50,790 nucleotides of DNA from Halobacteriales archaeon QH_7_69_31 (GTDB taxonomy: Archaea; Halobacteriota; Halobacteria; Halobacteriales; Haloarculaceae): NCBI GenBank assembly GCA_003021745.1, contig PXQY01000112.1, positions 1 to 50,790 on the forward strand, written 5' to 3'. The notes beneath the pieces are model-generated. The model worked only from the letters and a program-made list of their open reading frames with translations. It was not told the DNA's origin and searched no databases. The position numbers were made by a program, and so were the translations under genes. This document shows, in pieces, positions 1-9,423 of the stretch (positions are counted from its first letter, which is position 1; the number at the start of each line of letters is the position of its first letter).

Positions 1-153
1 ACTGCGTTCGGCCTCGCGACTCGCGTGTCGTCGTTTGCTCCGCCACTGCTCGCGGGTCGCTTCGCTCCCCGCTCACCCATTCGGCGGCCTCCCTCCCGTC
101 GGCCGCCCGTCCCATAGAAACGCCTTTCCGGGATGCCCGATTCGGCTCCGACA

Positions 154-1173
154 ATGACGAGCGTCAAGGAGTTCCGCGTCACGGAGCCGGCGACGCCGGA
201 CGCGCTCGGCCGCGGGGCGTTCGTCTTCACCGACGACTACTCCGTCTTCGACTGGGGGAAGATGCCGGACGCCATCCCCACCAAGGGCGCGTCGCTGTGT
301 GCGATGGGCGCCGCGAACTTCGAGCGACTCGAGGCCGCCGGCGTACCGACCCACTACCGTGGTGTGGTCGCCGCCGGAGAGGTCGTGCCCATAGCTGAGG
401 CGGCCTCGCCGCCACGCGAGATGGCGATCGACCTCACGCGCGTCCCGGACCTGCCACACCGGGGCCGTAGCTACGACTACGACGCCTTCCACGACGGGGC
501 CGGCGACACCTACCTGGTCCCACTGGAGGTCGTCTTCCGGAACACGGTTCCCGTCGGCTCCTCGCTCAGGGGGCGGGCCGACCCCGGCGAGTTCGACCTC
601 GCGTACGACACCTGGCCCGACGAGCCCGTGGAGCTCCCGGCGCCGGTCGTCGAGTTCTCCACGAAGTTCGAGGAGTCCGACCGGTACCTCTCCCGGGCGG
701 AGGCCGACGCCATCGCGGGCGCCGCCGACGTCGACGAGTTGGAGCGGGTCGCCCACGCGGTCAACGACCTCGTCACCGAGACGGCCGCCGAAGCCGGACT
801 GGCCCACGAGGACGGGAAGATCGAGTGTCTCTACGTCGACGGCGAGGTCCGGGTCGCCGACGTCGTCGGCACGTTCGACGAGAACCGCTTCGCCGTCGAG
901 GGCCAGGAGCTCTCGAAGGAGGTCCTCCGGCAGTACCACCGCCGCACCCAGCCGGGGTGGGTCGAGGCGATCGAGGACGCGAAGGCCGCCGCCACGGCGC
1001 AGGACGTCGCCGACTGGCGGGCGCTCTGCGACCGGGAGCCGGAGCCGCTTGCCGACCACGTCATCGACGCCGTCCGCGACATGTACGCCGCCGGCGCGAA
1101 CGCCTACATCGGTCGGGCGCTGTTCGACGCGCCGCCGGTGTCGCGAGCCGTCGCGACGATCCGTTCGCTGTAG
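154..1173 (+). CDS. purC: phosphoribosylaminoimidazolesuccinocarboxamide synthase (SAICAR synthetase)
   Basis: Translation MTSVKEFRVTEPATPDALGRGAFVFTDDYSVFDWGKMPD... with the KIECLY..GEVRVADVVGTFDENRF motif; start chosen at ATG 154 inside ORF 133..1173. Confidence 0.93.
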   Translation: MTSVKEFRVTEPATPDALGRGAFVFTDDYSVFDWGKMPDAIPTKGASLCAMGAANFERLEAAGVPTHYRGVVAAGEVVPIAEAASPPREMAIDLTRVPDLPHRGRSYDYDAFHDGAGDTYLVPLEVVFRNTVPVGSSLRGRADPGEFDLAYDTWPDEPVELPAPVVEFSTKFEESDRYLSRAEADAIAGAADVDELERVAHAVNDLVTETAAEAGLAHEDGKIECLYVDGEVRVADVVGTFDENRFAVEGQELSKEVLRQYHRRTQPGWVEAIEDAKAAATAQDVADWRALCDREPEPLADHVIDAVRDMYAAGANAYIGRALFDAPPVSRAVATIRSL

Positions 1174-1361
1174 CGGCGCCGGTCGTCGCGGAACGTGTGC
1201 TCGTCTGACCGGCATCACGGGCGACGGCGCCGCTCCGCGACGGGCTGGCCACGCGGCCGGAAGGGACAGACGGGGTGGCAGCGGGTGCTCGCCCCGGTGA
1301 TGCCCACGGCGGCCGGGGCGGTCGGCGACGGCGGGGATCCGCTCGACACCCACGCCATCGG

Positions 1362-1377
1362 TTTAGGCGTACCTAAA
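1362..1377. promoter_or_regulatory. palindromic operator TTTAGGCGTACCTAAA, resembling haloarchaeal DtxR/Idr/SirR-type iron-regulator sites
   Basis: Perfect 6-bp arms TTTAGG/CCTAAA around CGTA in an AT-rich stretch upstream of purS. Confidence 0.4.
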
Positions 1378-1502
1378 ACACTAAAAGGTGTCGGCGCCGG
1401 TCGGCCATCGGCCGAGGAGGAGTCGATCCGTGACCAACCCTGCAGGCCGTACTCCCCCCGAACAACACAATCGTTTTCACGCCCGAATACGGCCCCTCGG
1501 AC

Positions 1503-1754
1503 ATGAGCGCCTACACCGCGACCGTCACCGTCCGGCCGAAGCGGGGCGTCCTCGACCCAGAGGCGGAGACGACCCAGCGGGCCCTCGAACGGCTCGGGTT
1601 CGACCTGGCGGACCTCCGGTCGGCGGACCGCTTCGAGGTGGATCTGGACGCCGCCGACGCCGCGGCCGCCCGGGCGCGGGCGACCGAGATGGCCGAGTGG
1701 CTGCTCGCGAACCCGACCATCCACGACTACGACGTCGAGGTCGGCGAGGCGTAG
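1503..1754 (+). CDS. purS: phosphoribosylformylglycinamidine synthase subunit PurS
   Basis: 83 aa, MSAYTATVTVRPKRGVLDPEAETTQRALERLGF...; next to purQ. Confidence 0.93.
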   Translation: MSAYTATVTVRPKRGVLDPEAETTQRALERLGFDLADLRSADRFEVDLDAADAAAARARATEMAEWLLANPTIHDYDVEVGEA

Positions 1755-1866
1755 ATGACCGTCGCCATGCGGGTGACGCCGACGTCCGGTCCGTACCCGA
1801 GGTGCTCACTGTGACTGTTGTCGTTCCATTGATGGCGTCGCTCGGTTCGTACCCGAGGTGCTCACT
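1755..1866 (+). repeat. two tandem 56-bp units (1755-1810, 1811-1866), each starting with a purQ-like start region
   Basis: Units aligned by eye, 41/56 identical; the 3' CGGTYCGTACCCGAGGTGCTCACT is nearly identical; the next base (1867) starts purQ. Confidence 0.85.
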
Positions 1867-2477
1867 GTGACCGTTGCCGTCATCCGCTTCGGCGGCTCGA
1901 ACTGCGACCGCGACGCCCGGCGGGCGCTCGACCACCTGGGCGTCGACGCTTCTCCTACGGCGACTACCTCCGCGCCGGCGCCATGGCCGCCCACGCCCCC
2001 ATCCTGGAGGAGGTTCGCGAGGCGGCCGCTGACGGCACGCCCGTGCTCGGCATCTGCAACGGCGCCCAGATCGGCTGCGAGGCCGGGCTGACGCCCGGCG
2101 CGTTCACCACCAACGAGAGCGCCCGGTTCCAGTGCGAGCCGGTCCACGTCCGGGTCGAGAACGCCGCCACGCCCTGGACGGCCGCCTACGACGAGGGCGA
2201 GGTCATCGAGCTCCCCATCGCCCACGGCGAGGGCCGCTTCGAGATCGCCGACGACCGCCTCCAGCAGCTGGAGGAGACCGACCGCGTGCTGTTCCGATAC
2301 TGCGAGCCGGATGGCGAGGTCACGGCGGCCGCCGACCCGAACGGCTCGACGGACAACGTCGCCGGCGTGCTCGGGACCGACGACCACGTCGCCGTCCTCA
2401 TGCCGCACCCGGAGCGGGCGACGCTGCCGGACCTCGGCGCGACGGACGGACAGGGCGTGCTGCGGGCGTTCGCCTGA
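1867..2477 (+). pseudogene. purQ: phosphoribosylformylglycinamidine synthase subunit PurQ, frameshifted by an internal deletion near 1949/1950
   Basis: Frame 1 MTVAVIRFGGSNCDRDARRALDHLGVDA, then another frame FSYGDYLRAGAMAAHAPILEEVREAAADGTPVLGICNGAQIGCEAGL...; the segment between LGVDA and GGFSYGDY is missing. Confidence 0.85.
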
Positions 2478-2511
2478 CGGATTACCGACCCGCTCTCACC
2501 GCGTGTGGCTC

Positions 2512-3621
2512 TCAGGTGACCAGCGGCTGGTTGTACGCCGTCTCCTCGGCCATCACGTACTCCCAGGTGGCCTCACACTCACAGGCCACCTGCTCGAACA
2601 CCGACGGGTCCTGCCGGAGGTCGAAGTCCTCGATGGCGGTCTGGACCCGGTCGTCGCAGTCCCCGCAGTTGTGGGGGCCGCGGTCCGAGCCATGGCCGAC
2701 GGGGTCCGACACCACGATGGCGTCGACGTCCGCGGTCGCCGCCAGCACCGCACATACCGACCAGAGCCACGGGGGCCGGTAGCCGCCGTCGTGGTACAGC
2801 TCCTCGACCATCGTGTGCCGCTGGACGTTGCAGGGGTTCATCGAGACGGTGTGACAGCCCTCGACGCCGGCACACCGCCGGATCGAGCGCATCATGTCCG
2901 CGACGGCGTCCGGCTCCGCGAGGAACGGCGGCTTCATGAGGAGGTACGCCTTGACGCCGGCGTCGGCGTCTGCGGTCCCAGCAGCCGGGGTCTCCAAACA
3001 CGCGGCCTCGAACTCGGTGAAGTCGAAGTATTTGTTGACGGCGTCGTGCCGCACTCGATCGGTCGCCGTCTCGAGGCCCACCGCGACGTCGGTATCGAGG
3101 CCTCGCTCGGTGAACTCCCGGACCTTCTCTCGATCGACGAAGTCCGGCAGCGACTCGACGACGATGCGGTCGCGGTCGGCGAACGTCTCGGCGACCGCCC
3201 GGCGGGTCTCGGCGGGGATCTCGCGCTCGTCGAGGAACGAGCCCGACGTGTAGATCTTGACGAGCCCGGCCCGGTCGGGCGCGTCGGGGTCGTCGCCGAG
3301 TCGCTCGCGTTCGTAATCGAGGCACGCATCGAGTTGAGTCACGAGATCCTCGTGGGCGACCGTGCCGCCGTCGACGCTTTCGGCCACGTAGCCGCACATC
3401 GTGCAGCCGCCGGCGCGGGCCCACCGGCAGCCGCCGGGGTTGAGGATGATCGTCAGGGAGTGGTAGACGCCGTCCGGGGTGTTGTCCTCGTCGAGCCACA
3501 CCCGCGTCGGCTCGGTCGGGTCGTAGGTCGTGTCGTTCCGGCTCCGGACCTCCCGCATCACCTCGTTGTGGGCCTCCATGCCCCGGCCCCGCTCGTAGGC
3601 CTCCGGGCTCGGCTGACTCAT
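2512..3621 (-). CDS. archaeosine biosynthesis radical SAM protein RaSEA
   Basis: Radical SAM CxxxxxCxxC (GGCRWARAGGCTMCGY), LKIYTSGSFLDE-like, ..VGHGSDRGPHNCGDCD; matches the haloarchaeal RaSEA family. Confidence 0.85.
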   Translation of the reverse strand: MSQPSPEAYERGRGMEAHNEVMREVRSRNDTTYDPTEPTRVWLDEDNTPDGVYHSLTIILNPGGCRWARAGGCTMCGYVAESVDGGTVAHEDLVTQLDACLDYERERLGDDPDAPDRAGLVKIYTSGSFLDEREIPAETRRAVAETFADRDRIVVESLPDFVDREKVREFTERGLDTDVAVGLETATDRVRHDAVNKYFDFTEFEAACLETPAAGTADADAGVKAYLLMKPPFLAEPDAVADMMRSIRRCAGVEGCHTVSMNPCNVQRHTMVEELYHDGGYRPPWLWSVCAVLAATADVDAIVVSDPVGHGSDRGPHNCGDCDDRVQTAIEDFDLRQDPSVFEQVACECEATWEYVMAEETAYNQPLVT

Positions 3622-3645
3622 TGCCGGCTGGTATCCGGCGCGCGG

Positions 3646-4059
3646 CTAAAGGGATGTCGCCCCGGCGTCGATGGCATCCTCGTTGGCCGGCGGCGCCACC
3701 GCCCGCCACAGCGCCGCGCCGGCCGTGGCGCCGACCGTGTTGACGAGGACGTCGACGGCGCTCGCACTCCGGGAGGGGAGCGGTGCCTGGACCAGTTCGA
3801 CGGCCCCGCCGTAGCACACCGCGGTCCCGGCGGCGAGGAGGAGGGCGCGTCCGTCAGCCCTGAGGAGGCCGTAGCCGACCGCGGCGGCCAGCCCGGCGTA
3901 GGCGACGAGATGCAGGGAGGTCGCGAGCGGGACGCCGAGAATCGACGGCGGCGGGCCCGGCCCGGGGTCCCGGACTGACGCCACGAGGATGAGCGTCGCG
4001 AACGCGCCGACGACGCCCCACCTGACGGCCGGCGCGGCTACGGGGAGTCGTCGGGGCAC
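3646..4059 (-). CDS. VanZ-like membrane protein
   Basis: RWGVVGAFATLILVASVRDP...HLVAYAGLAAAVGYGLL...AVELVQAPLPSRSASAVDVLVNTVGA; GTG start at 4059 or 4074. Confidence 0.7.
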   Translation of the reverse strand: MPRRLPVAAPAVRWGVVGAFATLILVASVRDPGPGPPPSILGVPLATSLHLVAYAGLAAAVGYGLLRADGRALLLAAGTAVCYGGAVELVQAPLPSRSASAVDVLVNTVGATAGAALWRAVAPPANEDAIDAGATSL

Positions 4060-4258
4060 GGCGCAGTCGTTCACCGCGGGCGGCCTTGAACGCTCCGGCA
4101 CGGCAGGACGGCGACGGTCGTCCCCGCGTCGGACATCGAGATGGTGGCTGTCTCGGTCCTCCGTGACGCCCAGCCGCTGGCACACTTCCGTCCGGCGGGT
4201 CGCCCACGGGGCGGTCGGCTGCACGGCGGGGCGTCCGGCCGGCCGCGAGCGGCGGCAG

Positions 4259-4276
4259 GTAACCGTTTCCGGTTAC
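4259..4276. promoter_or_regulatory. inverted repeat GTAACCG-TTTC-CGGTTAC followed by a TATA-like CTATTTA, upstream of the AOR
   Basis: Perfect 7-bp arms read directly. Confidence 0.45.
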
Positions 4277-4294
4277 ATCGCCGCGGCAACTATT

Positions 4295-6160
4295 TACGAA
4301 GGCGTCGACGACGAGGACGCACGGAAGTACATCGGCGCCCGCGGCCTCGGCGTCAAGTACGTCTTCGACCAGGGGCCGGACGTCGACCCCCTCGGGCCGG
4401 ACAACCTGTTGGCGTTCACGAACGGACCGCTGACCGGCACGCAGGTGACGATGAGCGGCCGCATCGCGATCTGTACGAAGTCCCCGCTGACCCACACCGT
4501 CACCGACAGCCACCACGGGGGGTGGTCCGGCGCCCGGCTCAAGTGGGCCGGCTTCGACGGCCTGCTGTTCGAGGGCGAAGCGGACCGTCCCGTCTACGCC
4601 TACGTCGAGGACGGCGAGGTCGAACTCCGGGACGCCTCCCACCTCTGGGGTGCCGGTGTCCACGCCACCCGCGATCGGGTCGAGGCCGACCTCGACGGCG
4701 AGTACGGCAAGGACCTCTCGATCATGGCCATCGGGCAGGCCGGCGAGAACGAGGTGCGGTTCGCCAACATCGTCAACGAGGACGACCGGGCGTCCGGCCG
4801 GGGCGGCACCGGCGCCGTGATGGGCTCGAAGAACCTCAAGGCCGTCGTCGTCCGCGCCTCGACGGACATGCAACAGCCGGCGGACCCGGAGACGTTCAAG
4901 ACGGGCCACAAGCAGGCGATGGAGGTCATCCAGGAATCGGAGGTCACCGCCCCGAACGAGGGCGGGCTCTCCGTCTACGGGACGAACGTCCTCATGAACG
5001 CGACCGAGGAGATGGACGGCCTCCCGACGCGGAACGCGAAGTACACCTCGACGGCCAGCGAGGCCGCCGAGTCGCCGGACGGGCCGGACATCGACGCCGA
5101 GCACGTCTCCGGCGAGAACGTCCGGGAGAACATCCTCGTCGAGGAGCCGACGTGTCACTCCTGTCCCGTCGCGTGCAAGAAGGAGGTCGAGGTCGACGTC
5201 CACCACAAGGGCGAGGACATGAACCTCCGGATGGAGTCCTACGAGTACGAGTCGGCGTGGGCGCTCGGCCCGAACTCCATGAACGACGACCGCGACCAGG
5301 TCGCCGTCATGATCGACCGGTGTAACGACCTCGGGTTCGACACCATCGACGGCGGCAACATGCTCGCGATGGCCATGGAGATGACCGAGAAGGGCTACGT
5401 CTCGGAGGGGATCGAGTGGGGCGACACCGAGGAGATGATCGACATGCTCGAGGCCATCGGTCACCGCGACGGCGACCTCGCCGACGCCCTGGCCGACGGC
5501 GCCGCGGGCGCCGCCGAGCGGTTCGACGCCCACGACTGCCGGCTGGACGTGAAGGGCCAGACGATGCCCGCCTACGACCCCCGCTGCATGAAGGGGATGG
5601 GCATCGCCTACGCCACCTCGAACCGCGGCGCCTGCCACCTGCGCGGCTACACGCCCGCCGCCGAGATCCTGGGCATCCCGGAGAAGGTCGACCCCGTCGA
5701 GTGGGAGGGCAAGGCCGAACTCACCGCGACGTTCCAGGACATGCACGCCATCTCCGACAGCTTCGACATCTGCAAGTTCAACGCCTTCGCCGAGGGCATC
5801 GAGGAGTACGTCCTCCAGTACAACGGCATGACCGGCCGCGACGTCGGCGAGGAGGAACTCATGCAGGCCGGCGAGCGCGTCTGGAACCTAGAGCGGTACT
5901 ACAACAACCTCGTCGGGTTCGACGCCGCGGACGACGACCTGCCGGACCGGTTCGTCGAGGGCGCCGACGAGGCGGTCCCCGGCCAGGGCGGCGTCGAGGG
6001 CAGCCTCGTCGAACTCGACCGGATGAAGGACGCCTACTACGACCACCGCGGCTGGGTCGACGGCGTCGTCACCGAGGAGAAACTCGACGAACTCGACATC
6101 GACGTCGGGCCCGGCACCGACGTCACCGCCGGCGAGGGCGCGGCGCCCGCCGACGACTGA
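4295..6160 (+). pseudogene. aldehyde ferredoxin oxidoreductase (tungsten, AOR family), apparently missing its N-terminal ~25 codons and start
   Basis: YEGVDDEDARKYIGARGLGVKYVFDQGPDVDPLGPDNLL...TMSGRIAICTKSPLT...CHSCPVACKK; no ATG/GTG immediately upstream in frame and promoter-like DNA runs straight into codon ~25. The rest is intact, so it could be expressed from a distant start. Confidence 0.8.
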
Positions 6161-6327
6161 GGATCGAACGCGCGCTTTTTTTCCAGGCCGCCGGGTAGTC
6201 GATGGACGACCAGTACCGGTGTCGTGACCGTTGGACCCCCTCTCGCGTAATTGTTACTGAAACTGTTTACAAGTGCGAACGCAGGCGGTCGTGCGGTTCA
6301 TATCGTTATGACATACAGTGATCACTA

Positions 6328-7416
6328 TCAGTCGAAAGCGTAGAGGTCGCCGGCCCTCGTGGGGACGTAGAGCACGCCCTCGACGGCGACTGGACCGGTG
6401 GTCAACCCGGCGTAGCCGACCTCGCCGGTGTCGTACAGGCGGGTCCCGAACGTGTTCCGCGTCGTGCCGTCGTCGGCGTCGAGGGCGACGAGCGAATTGG
6501 AACGCGGGGTGAACCCCCCGCCCGTGTATACCGTGTCGGCGGCGACGGTCGGGGACACGAGGGTTTCCACGTCCGTCTCGACGCTCCAGCGGCGTTCGCC
6601 GTCCGTGGTGAGCGACGCCACCCGCCCGCCGGTGCCGGCCGCGTAGACGGCGTCGTCGGTGACCGCGACCGGTAGCTCGATGCGGAACACCTCCAGGTCC
6701 TGCCGCCAGCGCTCCTCGCCGGTGGCGGCGTCCAGCGCGAGCAGGACACTGTCCTCGACTCCAAGATAGACGCGGCCGTGTGCGATGGCCGCGATCCCAT
6801 CGGGCTCTACCTCCGTACGCCACTGCTGGTCACCCGTGTCGGCGTCGAGCGCGTACGTCCACTCGGAATCCTTCGCGCTAGCTCCGACGAATACGGACCC
6901 GTCGGCGACCCCCAGGAGGGAAGCGCCCTCATCTTCGGGGGCCGTCCGCCACAGCTCGTCGTCACCGTCGCGCGCGATGACCTGCATCCCGGCGGTTTTG
7001 TAGGTGGTGCCGCCGACGACCCGGGCACCCCGGAAGCGGGCCTTCATTTCCCACTCGTCCGACGAATCCTCAATACGTTCGCCCGTTCGGGCGTCGTTCT
7101 GGTGCGGACCAAACTGGAGTACTCCGGGACTATGGATCAGAATGCCCAGCTCGGACGGTCTACAATTGGCGTAGCGCCACGCCGGTTCCTCCAGGCTGTC
7201 CGGTCCGATCGCGTCGGGGTCGTAGCCGGTGTTGGCGGCGTTGTAGTGTAGGTGTCCCCACTCGGCGTCGGCCGAGAGTTCGACGTCGTGGTCGTGGATG
7301 GTGCGGCCCTTCTCGCAATCGGTGCCCTCGGGACCGAGCTGGAGACAGCCGCCGACACCGAATCCCGTGACGACGCCGGCTGTTCTGAGTGCCGTTCGCC
7401 GACGTATTTTCACCAT
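6328..7416 (-). CDS. PQQ-like beta-propeller repeat lipoprotein
   Basis: Lipobox-like GFGVGGC; repeated YALDADTGDQQW / LALDAATGEERW / VALDADDGTTR motifs. Confidence 0.85.
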   Translation of the reverse strand: MVKIRRRTALRTAGVVTGFGVGGCLQLGPEGTDCEKGRTIHDHDVELSADAEWGHLHYNAANTGYDPDAIGPDSLEEPAWRYANCRPSELGILIHSPGVLQFGPHQNDARTGERIEDSSDEWEMKARFRGARVVGGTTYKTAGMQVIARDGDDELWRTAPEDEGASLLGVADGSVFVGASAKDSEWTYALDADTGDQQWRTEVEPDGIAAIAHGRVYLGVEDSVLLALDAATGEERWRQDLEVFRIELPVAVTDDAVYAAGTGGRVASLTTDGERRWSVETDVETLVSPTVAADTVYTGGGFTPRSNSLVALDADDGTTRNTFGTRLYDTGEVGYAGLTTGPVAVEGVLYVPTRAGDLYAFD

Positions 7417-7633
7417 CTGTGTATCAGCGGGTCCGTCGACGGACGGTTCGATCGGTACGTGTCATAGATCGGGTGTCGGTAGGGTTCTATATATCAAACC
7501 AAGAATAAAAAACGTACCGGCGGTCGCCACGGCGGTTTTCAGATAAGCACTGAGCGGCGAGCCAATGTCTGCCGGCCGATCAACTGACTCCTGGCGGACT
7601 GGAAGGGCGTGACGCTGCGTAGCGGCGTAGAGA

Positions 7634-8286
7634 TTAAGGAAAGATTTGAATAGTTTGAGCCCATATCGTGAGTATGAGAAATGGTCGGCGAAAAGATATC
7701 GAACGACACCTCAGTGAAGCGGAATTAGACGCAAGACTTCGTGTTGCAGACGACCCCGAGATGGTTCGACGGCTCGGGTTCGTCAAAAACCTCTACCAGG
7801 GTGATACGCTCGGCGAGGCCGCCGGTCGCGAGGGAAAGTCCCAACCGACCGGCGCGCGGTGGGCGGAGCGTTGGAACGACGGCGGCGTCAGCGGACTCGC
7901 GCCGGACCACGGCGGCGGGCGACCCTCGAAACTGACCGATGGGGAGCGCCAGCAGCTGCGGGACCTACTCGAGGCCGACCAACCGTGGACGATACAGGAA
8001 GTCCTTCACCTCATTGAAGAAGAATTCGACGTTACATACCATCCAAATTATATATACGAACTCCTACGGTCGCTCGACATTCACTATATAAAACCACGAA
8101 TACCAAACCAACGAGCAGATCTGCCACGCGATCGAGCGCATACGCGCCAATAACCTAAATAGAAACGTCTCCTCGATCGAGGCGTTTTGTTCGGTAGTCC
8201 GGGACGTCTTCGATCGGCTCACCGGGAACGTGCGTGTTGCTGCAAACTGGATCGAACGCTTCTTAAATATTCAAAAGTTATCTTAA
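7634..8286 (+). mobile_element. IS630-type insertion sequence remnant with the central transposase deleted
   Basis: Imperfect terminal inverted repeats TTAAGGAAAGATTTGAATAGTTTGAG / CTTAAATATTCAAAAGTTATCTTAA; N-terminal HTH domain and C-terminal ...DRLTGNVRVAANWIERFLNIQKLS* present, DDE core absent. Confidence 0.75.
7668..8153 (+). pseudogene. IS630 family transposase, N-terminal HTH/winged-helix part (truncated)
   Basis: HLSEAELDARLRVADDPEMVRRLGFVKNLYQGDTLGEAAGREGKSQPTGARWAERWNDGGVSGLAPDHGGGRPSKL...YHPNYIYELLRSL. Confidence 0.8.
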
Positions 8287-8423
8287 GATGGCTGTCGTCA
8301 CGCGGCCCGCGAGCAGAAGTCGAGAGTGCCGGGGGCTTTCTGGATTCCCTACCCCTTATCTGAAGTCTACCGTCGCCGCGACCGGACGGACTTTGACAAG
8401 CATTGCTGAACTCCAGCAGTTAA

Positions 8424-8759
8424 TCGCGAAGCCACCGTCAGCAGGTATTACGAACTGGTCGACGAGTGCAGCGACGACGAATTTGTCGAACCGTTCGCCG
8501 AGGACGACCGCTACGAGCGGCCCGGTCGGGCCGCAATCGAGGGCCGCGAGGCGCTGGGGAGTTCTCCGAGGAGGGGTGGCCGCTGAGGCGGGCCGCCACG
8601 AACTCGACGCCGACGCCGACGGCGCGACGGTCGCCGCCCGGGGGGTTTTCCGGCCGCCAGGGCGACGAGACGGTCAGCTTCGCGTTGTCGGACTTCCACG
8701 AGTTCGACGGCGACCGCATCGCCCGGCGGTACACACTCACCGACCGCGAAGCGGTGTAG
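8424..8759 (+). pseudogene. NTF2/SnoaL-like small protein, broken over three frames
   Basis: EATVSRYYELVDECSDDEFVEPFAEDDRYERPGRAAIEGREALG, then GRHELDADADGATVAARG, then FSGRQGDETVSFALSDFHEFDGDRIARRYTLTDREAV in different frames. Confidence 0.65.
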
Positions 8760-8848
8760 CGGCCGGAAGGGGGCCCGCCGGACCCCTCAACGACCGCACT
8801 GATTGCAGGAGTCGGTGGCTTTCTCGGGCGCCGGGCCATCGCGCCTGT

Positions 8849-9421
8849 ATGGACCGCTATCGGGTCCGTCGCCTGTGGGAGGACGTCTCGGCGACGTACG
8901 CCGACCAGCGGGACCCCGACGGTAGCGACGCCGACCTGCTCGAGGACCTGCGCGGGCGGTTGCCCGACGACCCGCTGGTCGTGGACGTGGGGTGCGGCGA
9001 CGGCGCCCGGACGCTCGCCAACCTGCCGGACGGCAGCATCGGCGTCGACTTCGCCCGTGCCGGCCTCGACCTCGCGGCCGGGGAGGTCCCCGCCGCGCGA
9101 CTCCTCCAGGGCGACATGCTCGGGTTGCCGCTCCGGACGGGGGTCGCCGACGCGGTGACGGCCTACCACGCCGTCTTCCACGTCGACCGGGAGCGACACC
9201 CCGAGGTGTACGCGGAGTTCGCCCGCGTGCTGAAGCCGCCGGGCGGCCGGTTCGAGACGGTCCGGCGCGGGTGGATGGGCGGGTCGATGTTCTTCTCGGC
9301 GCCGGGCCGCGGCCGGACGCTGGACGCCATCGAGGACGCGGGTTTCGAGGACGCCGAAACTGTCACGGCCGATGATCCGCTGGGCAACAGCACTGAGTTC
9401 GTCTTCGCCCGTCGGGGCTGA
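8849..9421 (+). CDS. class I SAM-dependent methyltransferase
   Basis: PLVVDVGCGDGARTLANLPDGSIGVDFARAGLDLAAG... ARVLKPPGG motif. Confidence 0.8.
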   Translation: MDRYRVRRLWEDVSATYADQRDPDGSDADLLEDLRGRLPDDPLVVDVGCGDGARTLANLPDGSIGVDFARAGLDLAAGEVPAARLLQGDMLGLPLRTGVADAVTAYHAVFHVDRERHPEVYAEFARVLKPPGGRFETVRRGWMGGSMFFSAPGRGRTLDAIEDAGFEDAETVTADDPLGNSTEFVFARRG

Positions 9422-9423
9422 CC

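Noticed and set aside
2311-3978. Long plus-strand ORF antisense to RaSEA (555 aa)
   Set aside because: Shadow ORF typical of high-GC haloarchaeal DNA; the minus strand carries a clear radical SAM protein.
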